From contig CALSLN010000004.1 in NCBI GenBank assembly GCA_943787205.1, positions 1 to 64,000 on the forward strand: DNA of 64,000 bases. The letters run 5' to 3'. The notes beneath the pieces were generated by a model. That model did no database searches and was not told where the DNA came from. It saw only the letters and a program-made list of their open reading frames with translations. Both the position numbers and the translations under genes were made by a program. How positions within the stretch are numbered: the stretch's first letter is position 1; each line of letters begins with the position of its first letter. The DNA is from an uncultured Rhodospirillaceae bacterium (GTDB lineage: Bacteria > Pseudomonadota > Alphaproteobacteria > Rhodospirillales > Rhodospirillaceae). Below are positions 8,411-19,165 of this stretch, piece after piece.

Positions 8411-9666
8411 GTCGTGTTGTGAACCCAGGTCGTCGTTCTCTCTTGTCATCCATTGTCGCCGGTGCGGGTGCTGCTGTCTTTGGGTCATCAGACGCCCATG
8501 CCCAATCGGTAGCTGCAACACCGAAGGCAAACTTAGGCTATACGCCGGTCCGTACGTTGAATGGCTCGATCCTTGCCTTTCGAAATGAAAAACGGCGTAA
8601 AAGAATTTCGCCTGGTCGCCGAAGAAATTGAGCACGAGTTTGCGCCGGGTACGACAGCCAAGTGTTGGGGGTACAACGGCAGTACGCCTGGGCCAACAAT
8701 TGAAGCGGTGGAAGGCGACAGCATCCGTATTCTTGTGACCAACAATCTGCCCGAGCACACCACCATTCACTGGCACGGTATTTTATTGCCCAGTGGCATG
8801 GATGGTGTTGGCGGACTTAACCAACCAACCATAAAACCCGGAGAGACGTTCGCGTACGAATTCGATCTCAATCAAAGCGGCACGTATATGTACCACCCCC
8901 ATGCAGATGAGATGGTGCAACTCGCCGTCGGCATGATGGGCATGTTCATCATTCATCCCAAAGACGGTGAGCCGCAAAAAATCGATCGCGATTACGCAAT
9001 CATGTTGCACAACTGGGCGATTCATCCCGGCACCTATCGGCCCGATCCGTCAATCATGACGGAGTTTGATCTCTGGACCATTAACAGCAAGGTCTTCCCG
9101 GCCATTGAATATCCCATCGCACAAAAAGGAGATCGCGTCCGAATCCGCATTGGTAATTTGTCCATGTGGAACCACCCGATGCACCTTCATGGGCATAAGT
9201 ACTGGGTCACGGGTTCGGATGGTGGACGCTGGCCGAAATCTCTATGGCGACCTGAGACCACTGAGATCGTCGGTGTCGGTCAAACCCGGGATATCGAGTT
9301 TGACGCGGGTGCCAGGGGATTGGGGCGTTTCATTGCCATTTCTCTCATCACACCATGAATGCGATGGGTCACGATGTTCCTAACCCACTTGGAGTCGACC
9401 AAAGCCAGGTGGCGATGCGGATTATGTCCAAAATCCCAGGCTTTATGGCCATGGGCGAAAACGGCATGGGCGAACACCAGGATCACTCCATGCACATGAA
9501 GGGGCCAGAAAACACGCTTCCCATGATGATGGGCAACGGTCCATTCGGGAATCTAGAGATGGGCGGCATGTTTACAGTCGTTAAAATCAGAGAAACCCTA
9601 GACGGAGAGGGCGATCCAGGCTGGTATGAGAATCCGCCGGGCACGGTCGCTTATAAGGTTTCCTGA
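8407..9666 (+). pseudogene. Multicopper oxidase, CopA-like (two frameshifts as read)
   Basis: The N-terminus has a twin-arginine signal (GRRSLLSSIVAG), and all four copper motifs can be read: HWHG in TTIHWHG, HPH in MYHPHADE, HPMHLHGH, and HCHFSHH. The frame moves by one extra base near 8575. It moves back near 9315, where one G is missing from a G run in front of the HCH motif; restoring it gives GDWAFHCHFSHHTMNAMGHD. The re-read protein is about 420 residues, normal for the two-domain-like copper oxidases found with TolC genes. A methionine/histidine-rich stretch lies near the end (GMGEHQDHSMHM), as is common in Cu(I) oxidases. It would oxidise periplasmic Cu(I). Confidence 0.88.
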
Positions 9667-9760
9667 CTCCTGTTTCCCCGGGCTGGAGTGGTATCTTCAG
9701 CCTACAAATAATCAGGTTGTTAGGTCGTTATTCTACTCACACAGTTCAAGGGAGAGAAAA

Positions 9761-10418
9761 ATGTTCAAGTCAGCACTATTGACCACCGTCGCGCTCGGGG
9801 CCGCCGCTCTTATGACCGCGACTGCTGCCTCAGCTCACAATTATATGACAGAGCTTCGTGCGCCCGCCGGCTATATGACAGACCTAGAGGCCCGCGCCGC
9901 ACACGGTTGCTTGGCTGAAGACATCAAAGAAGTCCGGATTAAGATTCCAGAAGGGGTCTATCGCGTCACACCGATCAACACGCGCGAATGGGAAGTCGAA
10001 GTTGAGATGCGTGAAGTCAAACCGCCTGTGCCTGGCGATGGCGGACGTCCCATCACCCCGCACGGTCGATACGATCATTTGGAAAAACCCGACTGCTGTA
10101 ACGCCTTACAACCGCGCCGAAGGGTTTAAGTTCCGGGCCAAACTTCCTAACGAGCCGGGTAAAGTTATATTTTGGCAGATGGTCAATATTTGTGCCGAAG
10201 GCCGCGATCCGTACACCGACCTGCCGGAAACAGCGTTCGATGCGAAGGACCCTAATTTCGGTAAGAAGTTTGAGGAGTTTATGGGTTCTACCGCGCATCC
10301 AGCGCCGTACACCGTGCTCTATAAGCCAGCCATGCCACAATATCCGTGGGAATGGTCTCAAGACGATATTGAGCTTTCGGGTACGGCACCGACTGAGCAA
10401 ACAGCCGAAGCCAAATAA
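9761..10418 (+). pseudogene. YcnI-like DUF1775 copper-binding protein (one frameshift as read)
   Basis: GGAGAG precedes ATG 9761. The signal peptide ends TAASA, so the mature protein would begin with histidine (HNYMTELRAP). That agrees with the copper site of YcnI proteins, where the N-terminal His binds Cu. Family landmarks are HGC near mature residue 28, IPEGVYRVTPI, and in the second frame VDTIIWKNP and PGKVIFWQMVNIC. One extra base near 10056-10060, in a C run, moves the frame; removal joins both halves into about 218 residues. In other bacteria ycnI sits beside copCD, as here. Confidence 0.82.
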
Positions 10419-10514
10419 AAGACACGGTTTTGGCGCGGAATGGCGCAGAGGCGCTGTTCCGCTTCCTTCGTTTTTGCTACGCATAGACAGCATTTTATTC
10501 TTGGGGGCCTCACG

Positions 10515-12144
10515 ATGATTCGCATTCTTTCGACGCTTGTTATAGCGCTGACACTTTCGCTCAGCTTTGGTGGCGCAGCTTGGTCACACGCCGTGTTGCT
10601 TAGCTCCACACCGGCCGCTGAGGCTAGCTTGGATGTCTCCCCCAAAGAGATCATTTTTAACTTCAACGAAAACGTTGGCCCGATCTTTATCAAAGTGCTG
10701 GATCGCACAGGGAAAGAAGTCGGTAACCCCTGGTGAATGGCAGACCGATGGCAACGACGTTCTGATGAGTCTGAATGACGAACTGCCAAATGGCACCTAT
10801 ATCGCGACCTATCGTGTGATCTCGGCAGACACTCACCCGGTTGGTGGCAGTGTTGTATTCGCTGTGGGCGAACCTATCGCATCGATGGATGATGTTGCAG
10901 CAGCAGGAGGCGAAACTAGCGGCTGGGTCATTCCCGTTGTGATCAATCGCTTCTTCCAGTACGGCGCGATGCTGCTGGCAGCCGGTTCAGCTCTCTTCAT
11001 TGTTGGTATGTCTGTTCCCGCTAGTGTCCAACCTTCCGTGTACAAGATCGGGCGAACCGCAGCCATCGTTGCCGCGGTCACGTATGTTTTGGCGCTTGGT
11101 TTCGGGGGCGCGGAAATGATGCTGGGAGGGGTTGGCGCGATTTTCTCAGCCGATGCTTGGTCTCAAGCATTGGGCTCAACCTTGGCGCCGAGCGCTCTCA
11201 TTGGCGTGCCCGGTCTTCTCATCTTGATCTTTGCCTTTGGTAAAGGACCCGAAGGCAAGTCAACGGCGATGCTCCTTGCTGGCAGCGCGATTGCTGTCGC
11301 GAGTTTTCTTGTCACGGGTCATGCGGCGACAGCCCCGCCTGTCTGGTTGCTGGCCACTATGGTTGCAGTTCATCTGTTCTGCGCTGCGTTTTGGATCGGG
11401 GCTCTTTATCCCCTCGCGAAAACTGCACAGGTTGCTGACGTTAAGGAAGCCGGTGCGGTGATGACGCAATTCTCTAAACGCGCCGTGTGGACAGTGGCTG
11501 CGCTTTATGTGTCCGGTGCAGTCATTGCCTGGAACCAGGTTGAAGGTCCTGCCAACATGCTGTCGACGGACTACGGTTTGCGGCTGACGGCTAAGTTTGG
11601 CCGTGTTCTTCATGCTCCTCGGTCTGGCTGCAGTGAATAAAATGGTTTTGACCCCAGCGCTGGAAAAAGCAGATGGTGCGGCACCTGCAAAGCTGCGTCG
11701 TATGATCAAGTTTGAATACGCTGCGATGGTGTTGATTATCGGTGCTGCTGTGTCTCTCACCATGGTCACGCCTCCTCGCGCGACCATGGATATGGAAGGT
11801 GGCATGGCCATGGGCGGCGGTTTCCAGGCGACAGTTGTTAAAGGCAAGTACACCGCGGACGTCAGCGTTGATCCCTGCAGGAACAACCGCGTCAAACATG
11901 GTGATGATTGAGTTTAAAGACGATGCTGGAAACCCAGTTGAGATGGTCGATGTGACGATCTCATGGTCGCTTCCAACGGCAGGTCTAGAGGGTATCGAAG
12001 GGCGTGGCGAAATGGTTTATGCCAGGCATGTATCACTTCACCTTCGATCAACTCATAATCCCTGGTGAGTGGGATGCGCGCATCGATGCGTTTGTTGATG
12101 ACTTCGACAAGCAAATCTTCCGTACCACTGTTCCTATTAAATAA
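10515..12144 (+). pseudogene. CopC-CopD fusion, copper import/resistance protein (four frameshifts as read)
   Basis: The first 120 residues are a CopC domain: a signal peptide ending AAWS, a mature N-terminal histidine (HAVLLSSTPA), FNFNENVGP, and the Asp/His pair in SADTHPVGG that completes the CopC copper site. An eight-helix CopD membrane domain follows, and then a periplasmic tail. One extra base each is needed near 10731 (C run), 11600 (G run), 11876 (C run) and 12017 (T run). With these removed the protein is a single chain of about 540 residues ending VPIK. The C-terminal 100 residues resemble a YtkA-like domain. It follows ycnI and precedes the permease genes. Confidence 0.85.
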
Positions 12145-12157
12145 GGCGGAGCACGAT

Positions 12158-13575
12158 ATGATTCTCACGGTGGCCCGGAAAGAATTCCGGGAGATCATTC
12201 GCGATGGCCGTATCAAATGGTCCGCGCTTATTTTGGCCGTTATGCTTGTTGCCGCGCTTGGTACGGCGGGGCAGCGCTTTGCAGATATTTCAGCAGAGCG
12301 AGCGGCGGCCCAAGAAGTGGTGAACATGCAGTTCGCAGCACAGGGCGAGAAAAAACCCACACGCTGCTGCGCACTATGGCTTGTACGCCTTTAAGCCGGT
12401 GACGCCTCTATCGTTCTTTGACACGGGCATTGGCAGTTATACAGGCGTATCTGTTTGGCTCGAAGCTCATGAACCAAAACGATGCGGAAGGTGAGCCCGC
12501 GCGGGACGCGACGGCGATCGCTCGTTTTGGGGAACTTACGGCGGCCTTTACGCTTCAGATGTTGTTGCCGCTCCTGGTTATTCTATTGGCCTTTCCATCT
12601 TTTGCTGGCGAACGCGAAGCGGGCACATTGCGTCAGGTGCTCAGTATGCAGGTGTCTCCGGTTCAGTTGTTGTTTGGTAAGGCGCTTGGCGCTGCAGCTG
12701 CGTTGAGTATGTTTATCGGCCCCATCCTTTTGCTTGGTCTTATTGGCTTAACCTTTGCGCCAGGTGGGGCGGGGTATCTTGGTCATGGTTTCGTCCTTGT
12801 GATCGTTTACATTATTTACGCGCTCATCTTCTTGTTCCTGACTTTAGCTGTATCGGCCAATGTTAAGTCGGCGCAAGCGGCCTTAGTGGTCATGGTCGGG
12901 TTCTGGGCCGTGTCCAGTTTCGTGTTGCCACGCGCGGCATCAGATGCGTCTCGATTGCTATATCCAACGCCGACGGCGGTTTCGTTTCAGGCAGGGATCG
13001 ACGAAGCCATGCAATCTGGCCTCAATGGGGTCAGCCCAGATACCGTCGTGCAGCAGCGCCAAGAGCAAACGCTGGCGTTGTATAAAGCGGAAACCGTTGA
13101 AGAGTTGCCGATCAACTTCCAGGGCATGATCTTTGATCTGCAAGAAAAACTCGGCAATGAAGTGTTCGATAAATTCTACGGTGATCTTTATGCGATCTTC
13201 GATCAGCAAACGGGCTTGCATCAAATGTTCAGCGTTGGGTCGCCCCGTATGGCCATGCAGCTCGCTTCTATGGAGTTGTCTGGCACGGCTCTAACGCAGC
13301 ACCTGGAATTCACTGGCCAAGCAGAACAATATCGGCGCGACCTTATTGAAGGTATGAACCGCGACATCACGTTTAACTCAGAAGCCGGTCGAGCAGATTA
13401 CCGGGCCGGACCTGAGCTTTGGGCTTCGATTGAACCGTTCGAATACAAGCCAGCCCCACTGGGCACGCTGTTGTCCCGGCTCGGGCCCAGCTTCATGGTG
13501 ATGTTCTTGTGGTTGGCGCTATCTATCGTCGCCGGTGTGTTGGCGGTGCGTAAAGTTAAAGTGACGTTGGGTTAG
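12158..13575 (+). pseudogene. ABC-2 type permease with DUF3526-like periplasmic domain (two frameshifts as read)
   Basis: The protein starts MILTVARKEFREIIRDGR, a typical start for ABC-2 permeases. Between the first two helices it has a long periplasmic insert that includes AAAHYGLYAFKPVTPLSFFD and a GVSVWLEAHE motif, both usual for the DUF3526 group. Later helices cover about residues 130-260. Single extra bases near 12353 (A run) and 12474 (CC) break the frame; dropping them gives about 470 residues. It lies 13 bases after CopCD and 10 bases before a second permease, so all three are likely one operon. The ATPase partner is not next to it. Confidence 0.82.
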
Positions 13576-13585
13576 GGGCGCGGTC

Positions 13586-15016
13586 ATGAAGGGTTTTGGA
13601 TCTGTCTTCATTCAGGAATGGGTGATTCTCAAACACAACAGCACCTGGTGGGCCATCCTTGCTCTGCTCTTGGTCCTGACCGTTTTGGCGGCGTTAAATG
13701 GCGCGGCGCGAACCGATCAAATGGCCGAAATGGGCCAGGGCCTCAACCAGGGTGAGATGCAGACCCAGATGGCGCTTCAGAATTCCGTCGCCCGCTGGGA
13801 AGAAACGAAAGAGGGTGATCCACCGTCCGTTGCCAGCCCAGGTGCATTAGGGCTCTCTGTCTTGAGTCACTACACGGTGTTGCCACCGACGCCGCTGGCG
13901 GCGTTATCTATCGGTCAGACGGATGTGCAGCCGACCTATTACAAAGTCTCGGCCCATCCAGCGCTGACATTTCTCAACGATGCTGAAATTCAGAATCCAC
14001 TGAACGTCCTCGCGGGCAGTTTTGATGTGGCCTTTGTTATCGTCTTTTTGCTTCCCATTTTTATCGTCGCGCTGACCTTTGATCTCATGTCTAAGGAAAA
14101 AGAGAGCGGTGTTTTAGGTTTGGTGCTTGCACATGGTGTTTCGAAAACCGCGTTTATTCTTGCTAAGGGCGCGGCGCGGGCAGTGCTCATCTTTTTGCTT
14201 CTTTTGCTTGTAGGTTTAGCCGCCGTCGCATTGACGGAGCCGGACCTGGGCAATGGTGCCATGTGGCTAAGGTTTGGTTTGTGGTTTCTAGTTGTCGCCC
14301 TTTATGCGTTCTTCTGGTTTGCATTGGCGCTGTTTGTGAACTCACTGAATAAGCCATCTGTCACCAATGGCGTTATTCTTGCCAACCTTTGGCTGGTTTT
14401 CGTGGTGGTTGTGCCCGCACTCGTGAACGTTGCGGCGACGACAATCTTCCCAGCGCCGTCTCGGGTTGAGCTCACCACCGAAATGCGTGAAGCCACTGAA
14501 GTGGCAGATCAGGAGTCGTCGGAATCGCGAGAAGCATTCTTCTTCGATCACCCTGAAATGGTTGGCGGCGACGCAAATGCCGATCAGTTTTTCCTTCAGG
14601 TGTTGGCGACGGACTCCGCCGTGGAGCGCGCGATTGAGCCGTTGATGGAAGAATTTGGGGCCCAGGCGCAAAAGCGGCAAGAGGTGGTGGACCTCCTGCA
14701 ATACGTGTCTCCTGCGATCATGGCGCAGAATGCCTTGAACGCGGTGTCTGGTACGGGAACGGAACGGTTTACGGATTTCTCTGAGCAGGTGCTAGCCTTC
14801 CACGAAAACTGGCGTGGGTTCTTTACCAGCCGGATCGTGAAGGGCAGTCAAATGACGGCAGCCGAATTCGACCAGATTCCGACCTACGACTATAAGAACC
14901 TCAGTACTGAAGAGGTGCTCGCGTCAACATTGAGTCCGGCTGCTGGTTTAGCCTTCTTTGTTCTGGTGCTTGGTGTTTGGTCGGCCCGGCGTTACGCCCG
15001 TTACCCTGCTGTCTAG
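13586..15016 (+). CDS. ABC-2 type permease with DUF3526-like domain
   Basis: The intact 476-residue protein has the same plan as its upstream neighbour: one N-terminal helix (WWAILALLLVLTVLAAL), a periplasmic insert of roughly 100 residues, a group of helices near residues 150-280, a second soluble insert, and a final helix near the C-terminus. The motif MSKEKESGVLGLVLAHGVSK is the cytoplasmic coupling loop of ABC-2 permeases. Paired permeases of this kind normally work with an ATP-binding subunit and are found in NosFY-like export systems. No such subunit is encoded next to it. The stop overlaps the convergent serine hydrolase gene by four bases. Confidence 0.88.
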   Translation: MKGFGSVFIQEWVILKHNSTWWAILALLLVLTVLAALNGAARTDQMAEMGQGLNQGEMQTQMALQNSVARWEETKEGDPPSVASPGALGLSVLSHYTVLPPTPLAALSIGQTDVQPTYYKVSAHPALTFLNDAEIQNPLNVLAGSFDVAFVIVFLLPIFIVALTFDLMSKEKESGVLGLVLAHGVSKTAFILAKGAARAVLIFLLLLLVGLAAVALTEPDLGNGAMWLRFGLWFLVVALYAFFWFALALFVNSLNKPSVTNGVILANLWLVFVVVVPALVNVAATTIFPAPSRVELTTEMREATEVADQESSESREAFFFDHPEMVGGDANADQFFLQVLATDSAVERAIEPLMEEFGAQAQKRQEVVDLLQYVSPAIMAQNALNAVSGTGTERFTDFSEQVLAFHENWRGFFTSRIVKGSQMTAAEFDQIPTYDYKNLSTEEVLASTLSPAAGLAFFVLVLGVWSARRYARYPAV

Positions 15017-16233
15017 TTGAGCGATTTTTCTGATTCAGTATCAGTTGCCGCGATTGCGTCTAATACGAGGTTGGGAATGTACATCTCGTTCCAGGATGGG
15101 GCCCATTGTCGCGCACCCCTGACAATGACCAAGTCGTTAGACGGTGATATCCAAACCCGCTGCTCGCCGAACCCAACAAAGACAATCATATCATCCGTGT
15201 GGAACCCCTCTGGTGGCGGAGGCGTAATGCTGGGCCTGCCGATTATACCCGTCAGCGCGTAGTTGCTGCCCAGCCAGACTTGGTAGCCATAGTAATCTGT
15301 GAGAGGTGAGGGCGCGATCATGTCCTCTACCCACTGTGATGGAACAAGCTTCTTGCCGTTCCAGTTGCCCTTTTGAGAAACCAAAAGGCCGAGCTTTGCC
15401 CAATCGTAGGCTCGTGAAAAAACGCAGCAGTTTTTCATGACGGACCCATTAGGCCGGTCCAGGTACATAGCAGCATCGTCTAAGCCGAGCGGTTGCCAAA
15501 GCTTCTCAGATAAATACTCCGTATAGCGTTTACCAGTGGCTCTCTCGATGAGGATGCCGAGTACATTGCTCTCTTCATTATTGTAGTCGAATCTCGTGCC
15601 TGGCGGGTCAACCTGCTTGAGATCAAAGATCATACTGTCGAAATCGGGTCCCATGAGGTATCGGGCAGCACGGCTAAAAAGAATGTTGGCGTCGTAACTT
15701 TCCACCATTTGTTCCAACCCTGCAGTCATGCGGAGGGTTTGCTCGATGGTCGCTGTGCCGCGCGGATCGTTTCTCCACTCTTCGATGTATTTTCCAATGG
15801 GATCGTTGACTGATTCGATAAACCCCTCATCAATGGCAATTCCCATAAGAAGAGCGAGGACACTCTTGGGCATGGATTGGGGGTTAAACTTTGTGTTGCG
15901 ATTGGCGTCTTCCCAATACTGCTCAAGCTGAATTTCCCCTTTGTATAGGATGGTTAAGGACAGTGACCCTTGCTCTTCAGCGAACTGTGCAACGTCCCTG
16001 AGTACGGTGTCGGGAATTGCGCGGTCATCCTCTGCGGCAGTGGCAAGGGAGTCTTCTTGATTGCCGGGAACGATCTCTTGTGGGGTATACCAGTCGATCG
16101 GTAATGTCAGGATATCGTATCCCGAAAAGCGAATGGCGCGTTCTATGTAGGCGCGTTCCCAAATCACTGCAGTAAGGATAACAAAGAGCGCGAGCGCCAC
16201 GACAGATAGGGCGTAGGTTTTAAATTTGGCCAT
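15013..16233 (-). CDS. Membrane-anchored serine hydrolase, beta-lactamase class C fold
   Basis: The protein has 406 residues with one N-terminal helix (residues 5-24). The nucleophile motif is SMPKS (Ser-x-x-Lys) near residue 125, and the second motif is YNN in FDYNNEESN near residue 220. These place it in the class C beta-lactamase/esterase/DD-peptidase superfamily. The unusual CC pair in KNCCVFSRAYDWAKLG is a feature seen in many 6-aminohexanoate hydrolase-like members. The substrate cannot be assigned. It is a single-gene minus-strand unit that converges on the permease operon. Confidence 0.85.
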   Translation of the reverse strand: MAKFKTYALSVVALALFVILTAVIWERAYIERAIRFSGYDILTLPIDWYTPQEIVPGNQEDSLATAAEDDRAIPDTVLRDVAQFAEEQGSLSLTILYKGEIQLEQYWEDANRNTKFNPQSMPKSVLALLMGIAIDEGFIESVNDPIGKYIEEWRNDPRGTATIEQTLRMTAGLEQMVESYDANILFSRAARYLMGPDFDSMIFDLKQVDPPGTRFDYNNEESNVLGILIERATGKRYTEYLSEKLWQPLGLDDAAMYLDRPNGSVMKNCCVFSRAYDWAKLGLLVSQKGNWNGKKLVPSQWVEDMIAPSPLTDYYGYQVWLGSNYALTGIIGRPSITPPPPEGFHTDDMIVFVGFGEQRVWISPSNDLVIVRGARQWAPSWNEMYIPNLVLDAIAATDTESEKSLN

Positions 16234-16420
16234 ACACTATTATGGAGGCCTTGGTCTTAGTCACAACAGCTACAACCTGTGTGATAAATCAAACTCCCCC
16301 TTTGATTTCAAAGTTATAGTTAAGAATCTCTATTAACGGCCGTAGAGTGCTCGCGTGGGCTTTAGGTATCGTCCATAGCTGTGCCATCGGGCGCGCACGG
16401 CGACTCCCAAGGAGTCATCT

Positions 16421-18232
16421 TTACTCTGCCGCGGGACGGTCAGTGGGAGGGTCGTTAATCAGGACAACTTCCTCGGCGTCACGGGCGAACATTTCTTCCA
16501 GCTCTTTGGCTTCTGCTTTGGCGAGATCCTGCATTTTCTGTTCATCGTTGTGATGGGTGTAATGCTCGAATAGGCGCATGCGATCATGCTCATGAAAGCG
16601 GTTAATGATGTCGTCCGCTTGAGCGCGGTCATCGCCAAGGCCGACCAAGAGGTCACGGGTCAGTTCCAGCGACGAGACAAATGTCTCGCGCCAGATGATG
16701 ATGATGCCTAGATCCATAAGGCGATACGCATGCTGACGATTGCGTGCCCGGGCGTAAATTTCGAGACGAGGGAAGTGTTTGCGGACAACCTCCGCCGTGG
16801 CCAAGGACGCTTCCACATCGTCGATCGCCAGCACAAAGGCCCGTGCCTCATGGGCCTTAGCAGCGCGCAATAAATCAAGTCGCGAGGCATCGCCATAGTA
16901 AATCTTGGAGCCATAGCGCTTCACGAAGTCGACCTGGTCGGCGCTAATGTCCAGCGCGGTGAAGGCAATTTTTCGCCCCGCGAGGACACGGCCGACAATT
17001 TGCCCAAAGCGACCAAACCCCGCGATGATAACGTGGCCTTCGTCTTCCGGCGGATTGTCGTAAACGGGTTCGTCTGAGTTTTTTGCCATTTTGGTGAGGC
17101 GCTCGTTGATCACACCGATGATCGGTGTTGCCGCCATGGATAACCCGACGACAACAATCAACAATTCAGAAGTGGCTATGGGTAGAACACCGGCCGCTAC
17201 CGCTGTCGTGAAAATAACGAAAGCGAATTCTCCACCTTGGGGGAGCACTCAAGCCAAATCTTTGGCCGACATCGGCTTTAATTTCCAAAGGCGGCCTAGC
17301 GTATAGAGCACCGCGCCTTTGCACGCCAATAAGCCCACGGTGAGGCCTATGGCTGTCACCGGGGACTCGGCGATCAGATCAAGGTTGATGCTCATGCCCA
17401 CGGAAATAAAGAACAGGCCGAGCAGGAGCCCTTTAAAGGGCTCGATATCGGCTTCCAGCTCATGGCGGTATTCGGAATCGGCGAGCAACATACCTGCCAT
17501 GAAAGCGCCCAAGGCCATCGAGACGCCAACCGCGTCCATCAACAATGCAGTGCCAATGACGATCAGGAGACCCGTTGCGGTGAACAGTTCCGGAATCTCA
17601 GTTGCCGCAACGCGGCGCAACACCGGTCGCAGGAGATAGTGCCCACCAACGATCACAAGGACGATCATGCCGGCCACTTGCGCAATGGCCAACCACACCG
17701 GTGTTCCATCCGATACGGTAGACTGCACGCCCAAAATTGGAATGAGCGCGAGAATAGGGATGACGGCAACATCTTGGAACAAGAGGATGGCGAAGGCCGC
17801 TCGACCGTGGTGCGTGGGCAGCTGATTCTTCTCAGCGAGAAGCTGCAGCACAAAGGCTGTCGACGATAACGCTAACCCAAATCCAATGACGACTGCAGGA
17901 CCAAACCCATTGCCCATGGCGTAGGCCATGCCACCGATCACGCCCGCACTGATGACAACCTGTGCGCCGCCCAAACCGAAAACTGCATTGCGCATCACCC
18001 AAAGGCGGCTCGGCTGCAGTTCCAGTCCGATAACAAAAAGGAGCAGGACAACGCCGAACTCGGCGAAGTGGAGGATTTCTTCACCATCGGCGATAAGGCC
18101 CAGGGCATCCGGCCCGATGAGAACCCCGGCTGCGAGATATCCCAGAATCGCACCCAACCCGATACGGCGTGACAAAGGCACGACCAGCACGGCGGCGGCG
18201 AGAAAAATGGCGGTTTCTGCGAGAAAATCCAT
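16421..18232 (-). pseudogene. KefB/KefC-type cation:proton antiporter with in-frame TGA
   Basis: Residues 1-327 are a CPA2 exchanger domain (QVVISAGVIGGMAYAMG, LALSSTAFVLQLL, the FFISVGMSINLD helix). Residues from about 390 carry a TrkA-N domain (HVIIAGFGRFGQIVGRVLAGRK). Between them a single TGA at 17249-17251 interrupts the frame just before VLPQGGEFAFVIF, a highly conserved segment. The frame itself does not shift. Read through, the protein is 603 residues, normal for KefB-like transporters. Neighbouring genes use TGA as stop, so reassignment is excluded. A point change (for example CGA to TGA) or a base-call error is most likely. A glutathione-gated K+ efflux or related role is inferred from the family. 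Confidence 0.85.
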
Positions 18233-18321
18233 GGCACCCTGAACGCGGTTGTAGCTCAGGACTTAGGTGTAGAACGAACCCGAAGCAAGGACAAACCCAG
18301 GGTTATTATGTTCTGCTCTAT

Positions 18322-19080
18322 CTATTGTAGGTCAGGTCCTTGGATGTCGCGGCTGACACTACGCTCAGCCTCATTAGTCGCTTCAACCGCTGTGCGTGCA
18401 GACCGGCCCTCCAGGTCTTGGTCATCTCCGTCCTTTGCGTTGATTTGCTGACGCAAGGCCTCGATTTCAGCCATAAGGCCTTCAATTACTTTTGCTGTGG
18501 GGTCCGTCAGGTCCTTGCGGGTGACCCCGTAGGGCGCAAACGCGTCTTCCGTTGTGTCGTCTGGCGCATTGATGTTGCGGGCTGGAATGCCGACCGCCAT
18601 TGCGCCTCGGGGCACATCCTTGGTCACCACTGCATTGGCACCCACGCGGGCACATTCATGAACAGTGATCGGGCCGAGCACTTGAGCGCCCGCCCCAATG
18701 ACAGCGCGGTCCAATATAGTGGGGTGGCGGCACCCACCGATGCCGTCGTGGGGCGAAAGACCCCCAAGGGTCACGCCGTGATACAGCGTCACATCATCGC
18801 CAATGCGGGCTGTCTCGCCAATGACGACGCCAATACCATGGTCAATAAACAGGCGCTTGCCGATACGGGCAGAGGGGTGGATTTCAACGCCGGAGAGCAG
18901 TCTGCCAAATTCCGAAACCAGTCTGCCTAAGAATTCCAAGCCATGACGCCACAGGAAGTTTGCTGCGCGGTGGAACGCTAGGGCGCGCACGCCGGGATAC
19001 AACAACGCGATCTGAAGCAGGGATCGCGCCGCTGGGTCTCGCTTTTGTATGGAGCGGAGTGTGTCGATTAGGTCGGACAT
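18322..19080 (-). CDS. cysE: Serine O-acetyltransferase
   Basis: The start at 19080 (MSDLIDTLRSIQKRDPAARS) matches the family N-terminus; a longer frame to 19161 has no support. The left-handed beta-helix is clear: hexapeptide repeats run through IHPSARIGKRLFIDHGIGVVIGE and the catalytic-loop histidines lie there and in GGCRHPTI. CysE transfers acetyl from acetyl-CoA to serine as the first step of cysteine synthesis. At 253 residues it is a little longer than usual for the short class, with a C-terminal charged tail that differs from the cysteine synthase-binding Ile tail. It diverges from an Lrp-type gene. Confidence 0.93.
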   Translation of the reverse strand: MSDLIDTLRSIQKRDPAARSLLQIALLYPGVRALAFHRAANFLWRHGLEFLGRLVSEFGRLLSGVEIHPSARIGKRLFIDHGIGVVIGETARIGDDVTLYHGVTLGGLSPHDGIGGCRHPTILDRAVIGAGAQVLGPITVHECARVGANAVVTKDVPRGAMAVGIPARNINAPDDTTEDAFAPYGVTRKDLTDPTAKVIEGLMAEIEALRQQINAKDGDDQDLEGRSARTAVEATNEAERSVSRDIQGPDLQ

Positions 19081-19140
19081 AAGGATCTCTGATTCATGTT
19101 GCGCTGAGATAGAGGGCTCAACAGCATTTCGCAACCAGTC

Positions 19141-19160
19141 TGGCACCGAGAAGGGTGCCA
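19141..19160 (-). promoter_or_regulatory. Hairpin in the cysE leader
   Basis: A perfect seven-pair inverted repeat, TGGCACC and GGTGCCA, flanks a six-base loop. It lies 61 bases upstream of the cysE start in the divergent cysE/lrp region. It could be an operator or a leader structure. There is no T run on either strand, so it is not a typical terminator. Confidence 0.4.
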
Positions 19161-19165
19161 ATACA

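Noticed and set aside
10515..13575. Programmed frameshifting in copCD and the permease gene
   Set aside because: There are six shifts in consecutive genes, without slippery heptamers or shared signals. Each matches one extra base in a short run.
17249..17251. TGA as selenocysteine codon in the antiporter
   Set aside because: No Sec is known at this site in the family and I see no obvious SECIS-like stem directly after it. A point change or read error is simpler.
18340..18930. Antisense open frame of about 196 codons over cysE
   Set aside because: The minus-strand CysE hexapeptide repeats are unambiguous; the antisense product has no motif.
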